Assembly (NCBI GenBank): GCA_013044385.1
Contig: JABEUN010000004.1
Location: 29,413-93,412, forward strand
From: Acidimicrobiaceae bacterium
GTDB taxonomy: Bacteria; Actinomycetota; Acidimicrobiia; Acidimicrobiales; Acidimicrobiaceae
Length of the DNA: 64,000 bases
Direction: 5' to 3'
Part shown: positions 17,467 through 28,392 of the stretch, one piece after another
Layout: each line of letters opens with the position of its first letter
Position numbering within the stretch: the first letter of the stretch is position 1
Notes under the pieces: generated by a model
Told to the model about the DNA's origin: nothing
Seen by the model: the letters and a program-made list of their open reading frames with translations, nothing else
Database searches by the model: none
Position numbers and translations under genes: made by a program

Positions 17467-18195
17467 ATGGCAACGCAGACCAAGAGGCAGAAGGTTATTA
17501 CCAAGGCCTTCGATAGGACCCGGCTTCACACCCCAGTAGAGGCGATCTCACTGGTGAAGCAGGTTGCGAGCGCAAAGTTTGACGAGACGGTGGAACTCGC
17601 TGTGAGGCTTGGAGTGGATCCTCGCAAGGCGGACCAGATCGTTAGAGGTACCGTCTCACTACCCGCCGGTACTGGCAGGAACGTCAGGATTGCCGTATTC
17701 GCCGCAGGCGAAGAGGCAGCTGCAGCCAAGGAAGCAGGTGCCGATGTTGTCGGTGCAGACGATCTGGTTGCTCGGGTTTCAGAGGGCTTTTTGGAGTTCG
17801 ACGTGGCAATCGCTACCCCGGACTTGATGGGCCAGGTCGGGAAGCTGGGACGTGTTCTTGGACCAAGAGGACTTATGCCGAACCCCAAGACCGGTACAGT
17901 GACGACCGACGTCGCTAGGGCGGTAACAGAGTTCAAGGCGGGACGAGTCGAATACAGAACCGACAAAGTGGGAATCATTCATCTCCCGATCGGCAAGGTC
18001 TCTTTTGGAGCTGACAAGCTCGCAGACAACTTTCGAGCGGCCCTTGAAGAGCTTCAGAGGGCAAAGCCGGCCGCTGCTAAGGGGCGTTATTTGAGGACCA
18101 TATCGGTCTCTTCTACCCAAGGTCCGTCGGTCAAGGTCGATACCAACAAGGTTCGTATTACTGATGAGGAGATCGCGGAGGCCGCGGCTTCCTAG
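17467..18195 (+). CDS. rplA: 50S ribosomal protein L1
   Basis: L1 forms the mobile L1 stalk at the tRNA exit side. The 242-residue protein has the two-domain family pattern, with [40 protein letters not shown] and [11 protein letters not shown], and [17 protein letters not shown] near the C-terminus. GGAGTT is just before ATG 17467. In many bacteria L1 represses its own rplKA mRNA; I did not identify the site here. Confidence 0.98.
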   Translation: MATQTKRQKVITKAFDRTRLHTPVEAISLVKQVASAKFDETVELAVRLGVDPRKADQIVRGTVSLPAGTGRNVRIAVFAAGEEAAAAKEAGADVVGADDLVARVSEGFLEFDVAIATPDLMGQVGKLGRVLGPRGLMPNPKTGTVTTDVARAVTEFKAGRVEYRTDKVGIIHLPIGKVSFGADKLADNFRAALEELQRAKPAAAKGRYLRTISVSSTQGPSVKVDTNKVRITDEEIAEAAAS

Positions 18196-18199
18196 CAGG

Positions 18200-18345
18200 T
18201 TGCCGTCGGCAGCCACGCTATATTCGTTTCTGGTAGCTGAGCAATAGTCGATTCGCTCAAGAGGTCCGGCGCCGTAAGGCTTAATGGTCGAAAGGCCACC
18301 TGATGAAGCGGTCTCAACGGGTCGAGCACTAAATCCAGCACCACT
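18200..18345 (+). promoter_or_regulatory. Probable ribosomal protein L10 leader
   Basis: The 168-base gap between rplA and rplJ has the look of the L10(L12)4-binding mRNA leader: GCCGTAAGGCTTAATGGTC, GAAAGGCC and CCTGATGAAGCGG, the last with a kink-turn-like UGAUGA. In many bacteria L10-L12 binds such a leader and represses rplJL. This is recognition by pattern and position; the fold was not computed. Confidence 0.5.
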
Positions 18346-18363
18346 GTGCACCCGAGGAGAGAA

Positions 18364-18900
18364 ATGGACAATCCACGGCCGGAGAAGGTCGCGCTAGTCA
18401 GTGAGCTGCGCACCCGATTGACAGAGTCTGACGCCGTTCTAGTTACGGAGTATCGCGGACTCAAGGTCACTGACCTTGAGGGCTTGCGCCGTCAACTGCG
18501 CGGTGCGGGCGGTGAGTACAAGATCTTCAAGAACACCTTGGTGCGCATTGCCGCCAGCGAGGTTGGACTTGAGGACTTCGAGACTCTTTTGGTGGGTCCG
18601 ACAGGGCTCACATTTGTCAAAGGTGACGTCGCTGAAGTGGCGAAGATACTTCGTGACGCGGCGAAGGCCAATCCAGTCTTGGTTATCAAGGGTGGAATTC
18701 TCTCTGGAAAGACACTCGGAGCAAGCGCAGCGCTCGCTTTGGCAGATCTTCCGTCGAGAGAGGCACTTCTCTCCCAGATCGCCGGCGTCATGGCTGCGCC
18801 GATGCGGGACTTCGCGGGCCTCCTCAAGGCGCTTCCGCAGAATTTCGCCTATGCGCTTTCGGCATTGGTGGAGCAGAAGTCGAAGGATGAAGCGGCTTAA
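18364..18900 (+). CDS. rplJ: 50S ribosomal protein L10
   Basis: L10 is the base of the L7/L12 stalk. The 178-residue protein begins MDNPRPEKVALVSELRTRL and has VTEYRGLKVTDLEGLRRQLR and YKIFKNTLVRIA. ATG 18364 is chosen over the in-frame GTG 18346 because GAGGAG lies just before it and the family starts here. The C-terminal helices that hold the L12 dimers are at ALPQNFAYALSALVEQK. It is followed by rplL after 90 bases. Confidence 0.97.
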   Translation: MDNPRPEKVALVSELRTRLTESDAVLVTEYRGLKVTDLEGLRRQLRGAGGEYKIFKNTLVRIAASEVGLEDFETLLVGPTGLTFVKGDVAEVAKILRDAAKANPVLVIKGGILSGKTLGASAALALADLPSREALLSQIAGVMAAPMRDFAGLLKALPQNFAYALSALVEQKSKDEAA

Positions 18901-18990
18901 GGCCGTTGAGTGCGCCCTCTCTTGGGCGAAGGTGTATTTGTATGTGTTCGTTCGCCGAGGTGGCGTACGAGGTTTGGATAAGGAGACCCG

Positions 18991-19377
18991 ATGGCAACAA
19001 AAGCTGAAATTTTGGACGCAATAGCAGGAATGACTGTTCTGGAACTGAGCGAGTTGCTCAAAGAGTTCGAGGAGAAGTTCGGCGTAACTGCGGCGGCACC
19101 TGTAGCGGTTGCTGCAGCGCCTAGTGCTGGCGGCGGTGCCGGAGATGCTGCGGCCGTCGAGGAGCAGGACGAGTTTGACGTCATCCTCAAGGACGCTGGA
19201 GAGAAGAAGATTCAGGTCATCAAGGAAGTCAGAACTCTAACGAGTCTTGGACTGAAAGAGGCTAAGGACCTCGTCGATGGCGCTCCAAAGGCTGTTTTGG
19301 AGAAGGTATCCAAGGAGGATGCCGAGAAGGCCAAGGGCCTTCTCGAGGCTGCAGGCGCAACCGTCGAACTCAAGTAG
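18991..19377 (+). CDS. rplL: 50S ribosomal protein L7/L12
   Basis: This is the multi-copy stalk protein that recruits translation GTPases. The 128-residue protein has an N-terminal dimerisation helix ([19 protein letters not shown]), an Ala/Gly-rich hinge (about 31-52), and the conserved C-terminal domain with [20 protein letters not shown] and [25 protein letters not shown] precedes ATG 18991. A strong hairpin follows the gene and probably reduces read-through into rpoB. Confidence 0.98.
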   Translation: MATKAEILDAIAGMTVLELSELLKEFEEKFGVTAAAPVAVAAAPSAGGGAGDAAAVEEQDEFDVILKDAGEKKIQVIKEVRTLTSLGLKEAKDLVDGAPKAVLEKVSKEDAEKAKGLLEAAGATVELK

Positions 19378-19388
19378 TCGATTTGAAC

Positions 19389-19434
19389 CTCTGGGCTCGG
19401 CCGCATTGGTTTGGCCGGGCCCAGAGTGTTTATG
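19389..19434 (+). terminator. Hairpin after rplL (attenuator or processing site)
   Basis: A 14-pair stem with one wobble (19389-19402 with 19413-19426), beginning CTCTGGGC and ending CCCAGAG, has a 10-base loop and is followed by TGTTTATG. The weak U-tract suggests partial termination or an RNase III-type processing site between rplL and rpoB. Confidence 0.65.
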
Positions 19435-19454
19435 CCCAGCTTGTAAAGTTTTCC

Positions 19455-19482
19455 CGAGGCGCACAGTTATCTTTGCGCCTCG
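19455..19482 (+). repeat. Second hairpin in the rplL-rpoB gap
   Basis: A perfect nine-pair stem, CGAGGCGCA with TGCGCCTCG, has the loop CAGTTATCTT. It ends just before the candidate rpoB promoter at 19488. No U-tract follows. Confidence 0.6.
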
Positions 19483-19487
19483 AGCGG

Positions 19488-19515
19488 TTGTCCTTTTGGA
19501 ACTTTGGTGTATAGT
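19488..19515 (+). promoter_or_regulatory. Candidate rpoB promoter
   Basis: TTGTCC at 19488-19493 and TATAGT at 19510-19515 are separated by 16 bases, close to the main sigma consensus. The site lies about 120 bases upstream of rpoB, in the place where many bacteria have an additional rpoBC promoter. Confidence 0.45.
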
Positions 19516-19642
19516 GTTAAGAGTCGTGCGCGGTGTCCCCTTTTTTAGACTGCTTTTGTCTGCTCGCCGCGCCTTCGTCCAGGTCCTCGAACCGCAACCT
19601 TCGTTGAATTGTTATTAGCGCGCCCTTTTTTAGGAGATGTCC

Positions 19643-22600
19643 GTGAGCTCTCGTCCTCAGTCACCCGAGAGGTTTACCTTTGCGAACCTGTCAGAGGTTC
19701 TTCCTTTGCCGGATCTTATATCGATCCAGAGGGAGTCGTTCGACTGGTTCCTTGAGTATGGGTTATCCGAGACCTTCAGGGATATATCCCCGATCGAGGA
19801 CTTCTCGGGTCAGCTTGTTCTTCAGTTGGATTTCGACCCTAACGATCAGGATCTGAAACCGCTTCCAAAGTACACCGAAGAGGAGTGCAGGGAGAAGGAC
19901 CTTACCTACTCCATCCCGATTTTCGTAAAGGCGACCTTCATCAACAAGGCGACCTTCGAGATCAAGGAGCAGACGGTCTTCATGGGAGACTTCCCGATGA
20001 TGACCGAGAAGGGCACCTTCATCATCAATGGCACCGAGCGTGTGGTCGTATCACAGCTCGTCAGGTCTCCTGGTGTGCTATTCCAAGCGGGTCGTGACGG
20101 CAAGACACTACTGACCGGAACGGTGCATCCGTACAGAGGCGAGTGGATCGAGTTCGACGTCGAGAGGCGCCCAGGTCGAGATATAAACGTCGGAGCAAGA
20201 GTGGCCCGCAAGCGCCGGCTCAGCCTGTTCACCATCATCAGGGCCCTAGGTTTTGATCAGCCCGAGGTGATAGATCGTCTGGTAAGGCATTTCGACTTCC
20301 TCACTGCTCAGTGGGATAAAGAGCGCACCGAGGGTGTCACACGAGACGATGCCTTAGTGGAGATCTTCAAGAAGGCGAGGCCGGGTGAGCCGCCTTCGCT
20401 TGAGGCTGCGCGCACATACTTCGAGTCCGCATTCTTCTCCTCCAAGCGGTACGACTTGACAAAGGTCGGCCGTTACAAGTTGGACAGGAAACTCGGACCT
20501 GAGATCGAGAAGATGTCCGAGATTCTCGGCATCGATCTGGGCATGCCTGAGCCGGGAAGTACGGTTCTTGCTCCGAGCGAGATCTTGGCAACCGCTACAT
20601 ATATGTTGCATCTTGCGAACAACACGCCCGGTTACAGAATGGACGACCAGGACCACTTCGCAAACAGGAGGGTTCGGAGCGTTGGTGAGCTGATCCAGAA
20701 CCAACTGAGGCTCGGTCTTTCAAGGCTCGAGCGCTTGGTGCGTGAGAGGATGACCACCCAGGACGTTGAGGCGATTACGCCGCAGACACTTATCAACATT
20801 CGCCCCGTTGTGGCAGCGATAAGGGAGTTCTTCGGAACGTCCCAGCTGAGTCAGTTCATGGATCAGAATAACCCGCTCTCGGGTCTGGCCCACAAGCGGA
20901 GACTATCGGCGCTTGGACCGGGCGGTCTGTCAAGAGACCGTGCGGGATTCGAAGTGCGAGACGTTCACACCTCGCACTACGGCAGGATGTGTCCGATTGA
21001 AACACCTGAGGGTCCGAACATCGGTCTGATCGGAGCGTTGGCGTCATACGCCAAGGTAAACCAGTTTGGTTTCATTGAGACCCCTTATCGCAAGGTCGTC
21101 GAGGGTGTGGTGACGGATGAGATCGTCTACCTCGCTGCAGACGAAGAAGAAGAGTACGTCATTGCCCAGGCCAACGCGAAGTTGGACCCGGCCGGGCGGC
21201 TTATGGAGGATCGAGTACTTGTCCGCCGGAGTCCGCGTGGCGCTGGGGTAAGGATCGAAGGCAACACGACGACCTACGGGACGACTTCGGAAGTCGATTT
21301 CGTGCCACCTTCTGAGGTGGACATGATGGACGTTTCGCCAAAACAGATCGTCTCAGTTTCGACCAGCCTTATCCCCTTCGTCGAGCATGACGACGCCAAC
21401 CGTGCCCTCATGGGTGCCAACATGCAGAAGCAGGCGGTACCGCTCGTGGTCCCCGAGGCTCCTTACATCGGTACCGGTGTAGAGGCAAGGGCCGCGCGTG
21501 ATGCCGGTGACGTTCTTCTCGCAGAGGGAAACGGTACCGTGGTGGATCTGAGCGGTGAGACCGTTACGGTCGAATACGAGCCGGGACAGGTCACCCGCTA
21601 CGGCGTGCCTCTGGGGCGCAAGGTCTACAAGATCCTCAAGTTCCGTAGATCCAACCAGAACACCTGCTTGAACCAGAAGGTGCTTGTGAATGTGGGCGAT
21701 CAGGTCTCCAACGGAGACGTTCTCGCCGATGGACCCGCAACACACAATGGTGAACTTGCACTGGGCAAGAACCTTCTCGTCGCATTCATGCCGTGGGAAG
21801 GTTACAACTACGAGGATGCAATCATCCTTTCTGAGCGCCTAGTGAAGGACGACGTCCTTACGTCGATCCATATCGAAGAGTACGAGATCGATGCTCGGGA
21901 CACGAAGTTAGGTGCAGAGGAGATCACCAGGGACATCCCGAACCTATCCGACGAGGTGATTGCCGATCTTGATGAGCGGGGAATTATCCGAATCGGAGCC
22001 GAGGTTGGGCCTGGCGACATTCTGGTCGGAAAAGTCACGCCAAAGGGTGAGACCGAACTGACCCCAGAAGAGCGACTTCTAAGGGCAATCTTTGGCGAGA
22101 AGTCACGAGAGGTTAGGGACACCTCCCTCAAGGTTCCACATGGTGAGTCTGGAAAGGTCATAGACGTGAGGGTCTTCTCAAGAGAGGACTCCGCTGAACT
22201 GGCTCCAGGCGTAAACCAGCTCGTAAGGGTGTACGTGGCGCAGCGACGTAAGATCACCGAGGGCGACAAGCTCGCAGGTCGTCACGGTAACAAGGGCGTC
22301 ATCTCCAAGATCCTGCCGATCGAAGACATGCCTTATTTTGCCGATGGCACCTCGGTCGACATCATCCTGTCACCTCTTGGTGTCCCCAGCCGAATGAACG
22401 TAGGCCAGGTTCTCGAGTCCCATCTCGGCTATGCAGCAAGGTGGGGCTGGACCAGCAACGAGCTGGCGAAGGAGCCGATTAGGGGAACCGAAACCAAGAC
22501 CAGACCCCGTACCGAGCCGTCGACCTGGATCGCCACACCCGTCTTCGACGGTGCGCACTGGGACGAGGAGGACAAGGCTGGCAGCAAGCCAACGATTCAG

Positions 22601-23203
22601 AAGATCTTCAGCGAACTGAACGCAGAATCAGTTGACGGCACCAAGCTGCTGGGTCTCGATGGCAAGGCGACGCTTTACAATGGTAGAACTGGCGATGCAT
22701 ACGACAACCAGATCTCTGTGGGGTACGTCTACATCCTGAAACTGGCCCACTTGGTCGATGACAAGATCCACGCCCGTTCGACCGGACCATACTCGATGAT
22801 CACCCAGCAGCCGCTCGGTGGTAAAGCGCAGTTCGGTGGACAGCGATTTGGAGAGATGGAGGTTTGGGCGCTCGAGGCTTACGGTGCCGCCTACGCACTT
22901 CAGGAGCTTTTGACGATCAAGTCCGACGACGTGCTCGGAAGAGTGAAGGTCTACGAATCTATCGTCAAGGGTGAGAACATTCCGGAGCCGGGTATACCCG
23001 AAAGCTTCAAGGTGCTGATCAAGGAGATGCAGTCGCTTTGCCTCAATGTCGAGGTGATCTCCAAGACCGGTGAAGAGATTCAGATGAGGGAGTTGGACGA
23101 GTCAGCCTATCGCGCTGCGGAGGAGTTGGGTATCGACCTCTCCCGCCCCGAGCGTGGTTCGGACTTCGAGGATCAGCTTCGCATGAACGAGAGGGGTCTG
23201 TAG
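19643..23203 (+). CDS. rpoB: DNA-directed RNA polymerase subunit beta
   Basis: The catalytic beta subunit, 1186 residues, of actinobacterial type. The rifampicin region reads [20 protein letters not shown] then [20 protein letters not shown] near residue 398, with the residues of drug-sensitive polymerases at the usual mutation sites. [39 protein letters not shown] and the C-terminal [20 protein letters not shown] are all present. I place the start at GTG 19643, six bases after AGGAG; the in-frame ATG 19637 touches that ribosome site and is unlikely to be used. The stop abuts the rpoC ATG. Confidence 0.98.
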   Translation: MSSRPQSPERFTFANLSEVLPLPDLISIQRESFDWFLEYGLSETFRDISPIEDFSGQLVLQLDFDPNDQDLKPLPKYTEEECREKDLTYSIPIFVKATFINKATFEIKEQTVFMGDFPMMTEKGTFIINGTERVVVSQLVRSPGVLFQAGRDGKTLLTGTVHPYRGEWIEFDVERRPGRDINVGARVARKRRLSLFTIIRALGFDQPEVIDRLVRHFDFLTAQWDKERTEGVTRDDALVEIFKKARPGEPPSLEAARTYFESAFFSSKRYDLTKVGRYKLDRKLGPEIEKMSEILGIDLGMPEPGSTVLAPSEILATATYMLHLANNTPGYRMDDQDHFANRRVRSVGELIQNQLRLGLSRLERLVRERMTTQDVEAITPQTLINIRPVVAAIREFFGTSQLSQFMDQNNPLSGLAHKRRLSALGPGGLSRDRAGFEVRDVHTSHYGRMCPIETPEGPNIGLIGALASYAKVNQFGFIETPYRKVVEGVVTDEIVYLAADEEEEYVIAQANAKLDPAGRLMEDRVLVRRSPRGAGVRIEGNTTTYGTTSEVDFVPPSEVDMMDVSPKQIVSVSTSLIPFVEHDDANRALMGANMQKQAVPLVVPEAPYIGTGVEARAARDAGDVLLAEGNGTVVDLSGETVTVEYEPGQVTRYGVPLGRKVYKILKFRRSNQNTCLNQKVLVNVGDQVSNGDVLADGPATHNGELALGKNLLVAFMPWEGYNYEDAIILSERLVKDDVLTSIHIEEYEIDARDTKLGAEEITRDIPNLSDEVIADLDERGIIRIGAEVGPGDILVGKVTPKGETELTPEERLLRAIFGEKSREVRDTSLKVPHGESGKVIDVRVFSREDSAELAPGVNQLVRVYVAQRRKITEGDKLAGRHGNKGVISKILPIEDMPYFADGTSVDIILSPLGVPSRMNVGQVLESHLGYAARWGWTSNELAKEPIRGTETKTRPRTEPSTWIATPVFDGAHWDEEDKAGSKPTIQKIFSELNAESVDGTKLLGLDGKATLYNGRTGDAYDNQISVGYVYILKLAHLVDDKIHARSTGPYSMITQQPLGGKAQFGGQRFGEMEVWALEAYGAAYALQELLTIKSDDVLGRVKVYESIVKGENIPEPGIPESFKVLIKEMQSLCLNVEVISKTGEEIQMRELDESAYRAAEELGIDLSRPERGSDFEDQLRMNERGL

Positions 23204-26200
23204 ATGTTGGACGTAAATAACTTCGACCAGCTGCGTATTGGCCTTGCTACCACCGATGACATTCGGGGTTGGTCGCACGGTGAGGTCAAAAAGCCTGAGA
23301 CAATCAACTACAGAACGCTCCGCCCGGAGAAGGAGGGGCTGTTCTGTGAGAAGATTTTTGGTCCCACCCGTGACTGGGAGTGCTACTGCGGTAAGTACAA
23401 GAGGATTCGCTTCAAAGGTATCATCTGCGAGCGATGTGGCGTAGAGGTCACTCGGTCCAAAGTGCGCAGGGAGCGGATGGGCCATATCGAGCTCGCTGCC
23501 CCAGTGGTCCACATCTGGTACCTGAGGGGTACTCGAAGCTGGCTCGCATACCTCCTCATGGGGACGACGGCGAAAGAGGAGCTTAAGGCCAAGCAGCTCG
23601 AGAAGGTCATATATTTCGCAGCGAACCTCGTGACATGGGTGGACGATGAGCGTCGTCATCTAGAGATCCCGAACTTCGAAGCGGAACTGCTCGAAGAGCT
23701 GAAAGAGACGGAGGATGCGCGTGCAGTGGACGTCGAAAGACGGCTGCAGGCACTCGAGGCGGAGATTGCAGAGCTCGAGGCGCAGGGCGCCAAGGAGTCT
23801 GAGATCAGGGCGAAGCAACGTGTTGGCGAGAAGGAGATTTCCATCGTCCGTGAGCGCTTCGACCACGAGATTTCATTAGCTCGTAGAGCGTTCGAGGAGT
23901 TTAGAGATCTACACGCCCGTCAGATCATCGAGGATGAGATTCTCTGGCGCGAACTGGTGGAGCGCTATGGCGAATTTTTCGAAGGTGGTATGGGTGCCGA
24001 GGCCATCGGCAAACTCATAGGTCGGCTCGATCTTGACGAGGAGGAGCGAAAGCTCCGCGAGATGATAGAGCCTGTAGACACCACAAAGAGACCGCTGTCC
24101 ACACAGCGCCGCCAGAAGGCGATCAAGAGGCTGCGGATCGTCACTGCTTTCAATCAGCGTGATGAGGCCGGCAGGAGGGTCAACGATCCGAAGGCCATGA
24201 TCCTCGAACTTATCCCGGTCATTCCACCTGACCTTAGGCCGATGGTGCAGCTTGATGGTGGCCGATTTGCCACCTCGGACCTAAACGATCTCTATCGCAG
24301 GGTCATCAATCGAAACAACCGACTGAAGCGGCTTCTTGACCTTGGAGCTCCCGAGATCATCGTTAACAACGAGAAGAGGATGCTCCAAGAGGCTGTAGAT
24401 GCACTGTTCGACAACGGAAGACGTGGAAGGCCCGTTACGGGACCGGGCAATAGACCGCTAAAGAGTCTTTCCGACATGCTCAAGGGCAAGCAGGGGCGTT
24501 TCAGGCAGAACCTACTCGGCAAGCGAGTTGACTACTCCGGTCGTTCGGTCATTGTGGTCGGACCGAACCTCAAACTGCATCAGTGTGGTCTTCCAAAGCA
24601 GATGGCCCTCGAGCTCTTCAAGCCTTTTGTCATGAAGCGGCTAGTTGATCTGGAGTTCGCACAGAACATCAAGAGCGCAAAGAGGATGGTCGAGCGTCGA
24701 CGCCCGCAGGTCTGGGAGGTTCTCGACAACGTAATTAAAGAGCATCCTGTCATGCTGAACCGTGCGCCTACGCTGCACAGGCTCGGAATACAGGCTTTTG
24801 AGCCGATCTTGGTCGAAGGCAAGGCTATCCAGATTCACCCACTCGTCTGTGCCGCATTCAACGCAGACTTTGACGGTGATCAGATGGCGGTCCACCTACC
24901 GCTGTCGGCTGAGGCCCAGGCCGAAGCCCGGGTGCTCATGCTCTCGGCTAACAACATTCTTTCACCTGCGACCGGGCGTCCGATAACCGTTCCAACTATG
25001 GATATGGTTTTCGGTTGCTATTACCTCACAATGGAGGTAGATGGCGAGGAAGGCGAGGGGAGATCTTTCCGACAGATCCACGAAGTCGAGATGGCCTATG
25101 AGGAGGGCACCTTAGGGTTGCACGCCAAGGTCAACTACCGACGCCAGATCGGCGTAGGAGATGACGGAGAGCCACTGTTCGACGAGATAGAGACGACGGC
25201 CGGGCGTATCATCTTCAACACTGCGCTTCCAGAGGACTTCAGGTTTATCAACGTTCTCGTTGGGAAGAAGTCTCTGCCCATCGGAACGATTGTCGAAGAG
25301 ATAACTGCAAAGTATTCCAGGGCCGTGGTCCAGGAGAGCCTTGACAAGATCAAGGCACTCGGCTTCCGCTACGCGTCGCAGTCTGGTCTTACCATCTCGA
25401 TCGACGACGTAAAGACTCCTCCAGAGAAGGCGGAGATCCTCGATCGCTACGAGAAGGAAGCAGAGAAGGCTGAGGCTCAATTCAAGCGAGGGATCATCAC
25501 TGACGATGAGCGCCGCCAGAAGGAGATTGAGATCTGGACTTCGGCGAACTCCGACGTCGGACGTGCGATGGAGAGTAACTTATCGAACATCGGATTCAAT
25601 CCACTCGACATGATGGTGAACTCCGGAGCTAGAGGTAACAGTCAGCAGATCAGACAGATCTCGGGTATGAAGGGACTCGTTTCCAATCCACGTGGTGAGA
25701 TGATCCCGAGGCCGATCAAGAGTTCCTTCCGTGAGGGACTGTCGGTTCTTGAGTACTTCATCTCGACCCACGGTGCCCGTAAGGGACTGGCTGACACGGC
25801 CCTGCGGACCGCTGACTCTGGTTATCTCACGAGACGTCTGGTAGACGTTGCCCAGGAGCTGATTGTAAGGGTCGATGATTGCGGTTCTACCAGAGGTATC
25901 TGGCTCGAAGACATCAAGGCTGACGAGCCTGGGAAGAGGTACTACCTCGAAACCAGGGCGTACGGCAGGGTTCTCGTGGAGTCGGTGAAGCTCTCAGACG
26001 GAACTCTTTTCGAGGCCGGCACGATGCTTACTGACAAATTCGTTGCCGCGCTGAGAGATGATCCATCTGTCGATCGGATCAGGGTACGTTCGGTTCTCAC
26101 CTGCGAGACGTCACACGGTATCTGTGCGGTGTGCTACGGACAGTCACTCTCGGGTACTGCGATCATCGAACTCGGTGAGGCAGTCGGTGTGATCGCAGCT

Positions 26201-27157
26201 CAGTCGATCGGCGAACCTGGTACCCAGTTGACCATGCGTACCTTCCACCAGGGCGGTATTGCAGGCCAGGATATCACCCATGGACTTCCGAGAGTCGTTG
26301 AGCTCTTCGAGGCTCGCACGCCAAAGGGTGCGGCCCGTCTGGCCAGATTCTCTGGCGTGGTGCGAGTCGAGGAGGAGGAGAACAGCCGAAGGGTCACCGT
26401 CATCGCTGATGATGGCCAGGAAGACGCCCACCTCCTCTCGATCAAGCAGCATTTAGAGATAAGGGACGGACAAGAGGTCGAAGCCGGTCAGGCGTTAGTC
26501 GAAGGGCCGAAAGATCCCAAGGAGCTGTTGGAGATTCGTGGACTGCGCGAGACTCAGCAGTATCTGGTCGAGGAGGTTCAGAAGGTCTATCGCGATCAGG
26601 GCGTGTCGATTCACGACAAACACATAGAACTGATCGTTCGTCAGATGCTGAGGAGGGTCCTCGTCGCAGAGCCGGGAGACTCCACCTTCCTCCCCGGCGA
26701 GCGCGTTGACGCTCGGATCTTCGCAGAGGTGAATGGCGCACTCGTCGGAGATGGCGAGCGTCCAGCCGAGGGTAGACCAGAGTTGATGGGAATTACCAAG
26801 GCATCTCTAGCTACAGATTCTTGGCTGTCTGCCGCATCGTTCCAAGAGACAACCAGAGTGCTAACTGAGGCTGCAATCGAAGGCAAGTCGGACTCGCTAC
26901 TCGGCCTTAAGGAGAACATTATCATCGGGAAGTTGATCCCCGCCGGAACCGGGATGCCCGAGTACCGCCGGATGGTCCCCTTTGCCCCCGATGCAAAACC
27001 GCTTTCGTTCTGGTCGAGTCGTGACTTCGATGACTTTGACCAGTATGGTTCGGATGATGAGGCCTATACGTCGGGCTTTGAGGAGCCAGGTGAAATCCTC
27101 GAGGAGCTTGCGTTGGAGGACTCACCAGATAGCGGGCTGGCATCTGAGGGATGGTAG
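23204..27157 (+). CDS. rpoC: DNA-directed RNA polymerase subunit beta'
   Basis: The beta' subunit, 1317 residues. The N-terminal zinc ribbon has C60, C62, C75 and C78. The active-site Mg-binding loop NADFDGD is at 553-559. The second zinc site uses C893, C967, C974 and C977. The actinobacterial insertion after the zinc ribbon is a charged coiled coil (about 160-235), and the trigger-loop region has [20 protein letters not shown]. An acidic C-terminal tail ends the protein. It begins directly after the rpoB stop and forms one unit with it. rpsL follows 167 bases on. Confidence 0.98.
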   Translation: MLDVNNFDQLRIGLATTDDIRGWSHGEVKKPETINYRTLRPEKEGLFCEKIFGPTRDWECYCGKYKRIRFKGIICERCGVEVTRSKVRRERMGHIELAAPVVHIWYLRGTRSWLAYLLMGTTAKEELKAKQLEKVIYFAANLVTWVDDERRHLEIPNFEAELLEELKETEDARAVDVERRLQALEAEIAELEAQGAKESEIRAKQRVGEKEISIVRERFDHEISLARRAFEEFRDLHARQIIEDEILWRELVERYGEFFEGGMGAEAIGKLIGRLDLDEEERKLREMIEPVDTTKRPLSTQRRQKAIKRLRIVTAFNQRDEAGRRVNDPKAMILELIPVIPPDLRPMVQLDGGRFATSDLNDLYRRVINRNNRLKRLLDLGAPEIIVNNEKRMLQEAVDALFDNGRRGRPVTGPGNRPLKSLSDMLKGKQGRFRQNLLGKRVDYSGRSVIVVGPNLKLHQCGLPKQMALELFKPFVMKRLVDLEFAQNIKSAKRMVERRRPQVWEVLDNVIKEHPVMLNRAPTLHRLGIQAFEPILVEGKAIQIHPLVCAAFNADFDGDQMAVHLPLSAEAQAEARVLMLSANNILSPATGRPITVPTMDMVFGCYYLTMEVDGEEGEGRSFRQIHEVEMAYEEGTLGLHAKVNYRRQIGVGDDGEPLFDEIETTAGRIIFNTALPEDFRFINVLVGKKSLPIGTIVEEITAKYSRAVVQESLDKIKALGFRYASQSGLTISIDDVKTPPEKAEILDRYEKEAEKAEAQFKRGIITDDERRQKEIEIWTSANSDVGRAMESNLSNIGFNPLDMMVNSGARGNSQQIRQISGMKGLVSNPRGEMIPRPIKSSFREGLSVLEYFISTHGARKGLADTALRTADSGYLTRRLVDVAQELIVRVDDCGSTRGIWLEDIKADEPGKRYYLETRAYGRVLVESVKLSDGTLFEAGTMLTDKFVAALRDDPSVDRIRVRSVLTCETSHGICAVCYGQSLSGTAIIELGEAVGVIAAQSIGEPGTQLTMRTFHQGGIAGQDITHGLPRVVELFEARTPKGAARLARFSGVVRVEEEENSRRVTVIADDGQEDAHLLSIKQHLEIRDGQEVEAGQALVEGPKDPKELLEIRGLRETQQYLVEEVQKVYRDQGVSIHDKHIELIVRQMLRRVLVAEPGDSTFLPGERVDARIFAEVNGALVGDGERPAEGRPELMGITKASLATDSWLSAASFQETTRVLTEAAIEGKSDSLLGLKENIIIGKLIPAGTGMPEYRRMVPFAPDAKPLSFWSSRDFDDFDQYGSDDEAYTSGFEEPGEILEELALEDSPDSGLASEGW

Positions 27158-27324
27158 TAGGCGCTGCTCAGCGCTCCACTGCTGCTTTAGCAAATTACAA
27201 GGCTGCAGGAGTGGGGTGCGGGGCGGCGTATCATGTTAGGTCGGGTCAAGGAGGCATTGTCGCCTCGGCCAAAGTTCCAAGTTCGGAAGTTCGAACGGTT
27301 TCACATTCGATGGAGAGGTAATTC

Positions 27325-27696
27325 GTGCCTACTATTGCCCAGCTTGTGCGTAAAGGGCGGGAGAGCAATCGGTCCAAGACCAAGACTCCTGCGCTGAAGG
27401 GATCACCCCAGAGAAGGGGTGTGTGCACCCGCGTCTATACGACTACGCCGAAGAAGCCTAACTCGGCGCTTCGGAAGGTGGCTCGCGTGCGTCTCACCAG
27501 CGGAGTCGAAGTGACCGCCTATATCCCCGGAGTGGGCCACAACCTTCAGGAGCACTCGATCGTGCTTGTGAGGGGTGGTAGGGTCAAGGACCTCCCGGGC
27601 GTTAGGTACAAGATAATCCGCGGCACTCTAGACACCGCAGGTGTCAAGAACCGCAAGCAGGCAAGAAGCCGCTATGGCGCCAAGAAGGAGAAGTAG
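27325..27696 (+). CDS. rpsL: 30S ribosomal protein S12
   Basis: S12 monitors codon-anticodon pairing at the decoding centre. The 123-residue protein begins [15 protein letters not shown] and contains [18 protein letters not shown] and [20 protein letters not shown], with the lysines whose mutation gives streptomycin resistance unchanged. The start is GTG 27325 with GAGAGG upstream. It is the first gene of the str group; rpsG follows after five bases. Confidence 0.98.
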   Translation: MPTIAQLVRKGRESNRSKTKTPALKGSPQRRGVCTRVYTTTPKKPNSALRKVARVRLTSGVEVTAYIPGVGHNLQEHSIVLVRGGRVKDLPGVRYKIIRGTLDTAGVKNRKQARSRYGAKKEK

Positions 27697-27701
27697 GCTA
27701 G

Positions 27702-28172
27702 ATGCCTCGAAAAGGACCAGCACAACGGAGAGAACTGACTCCCGATCCGATCTACAAGTCGGTTCTCGTGACTCAGTTGGTCAACAAGATTCTCTCTAGA
27801 GGTAAGAAGACGCTCGCGGAGACCATCGTTTACGGTGCACTTGAGCAGGTCAAGGAAAAAACTGGCGGAGATCCGCTGGCTATCCTCAAGCGTGCAATCG
27901 AGAACACCCGCCCCGAGCTGGAAGTTAGGTCGAGGCGAGTCGGCGGAGCTACTTATCAGGTTCCAGTGGAGGTGCGTCCCCGGAGGGCGACCACACTTTC
28001 TATTCGTTGGATTGTCAGCTACTCCAAGGGCCGCCGCGAGAAGACGATGACCCAGAGACTGGCGGCAGAGATACTCGATGCCTCCAATGGTCTCGGAGCG
28101 GCCGTAAAGAGACGTGAGGACATCCACAAGATGGCCGAATCGAATAAGGCATTTGCCCACTACCGCTGGTAG
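27702..28172 (+). CDS. rpsG: 30S ribosomal protein S7
   Basis: S7 nucleates the 30S head and lies at the E-site. The 156-residue protein begins [18 protein letters not shown] and has [40 protein letters not shown] and the C-terminal [15 protein letters not shown]. It is of normal length and coupled to rpsL. Confidence 0.98.
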   Translation: MPRKGPAQRRELTPDPIYKSVLVTQLVNKILSRGKKTLAETIVYGALEQVKEKTGGDPLAILKRAIENTRPELEVRSRRVGGATYQVPVEVRPRRATTLSIRWIVSYSKGRREKTMTQRLAAEILDASNGLGAAVKRREDIHKMAESNKAFAHYRW

Positions 28173-28392
28173 TCCCTGCTAATCCGAACAGGGATCCCCT
28201 CGGTTCGAGGCATTATTGGAAGTGTTGACCAAGGACCTGGCTCATTGGGCCAGGGCTTTGGTGTGATTTGACGAAGTAAGTGGTTGCTCGTGAGCTTCAA
28301 CCGCTAACTGTTAAGAAGTGCCCCATCGGACCCTCAGTTTTCCGGTGTGGCTTGGCTCCGGTGAAACAATTGGCCGATAGAGGCGGCTTGAG
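28173..28392. other. Leader region before fusA
   Basis: This 220-base gap contains the small hairpins CCCTG...CAGGG at about 28175-28194 and CCTGGC-TCATTGG-GCCAGG at about 28237-28255, the latter followed by GCTTTGG. They may slow or regulate transcription into fusA. I cannot identify a promoter with confidence. Confidence 0.35.

Noticed and set aside
20831..20950. Possible rifampicin-resistance change in rpoB
   Set aside because: The known hot-spot residues read as in sensitive polymerases; the single Thr-to-Ala difference before the HKRR residues is not evidence of resistance.
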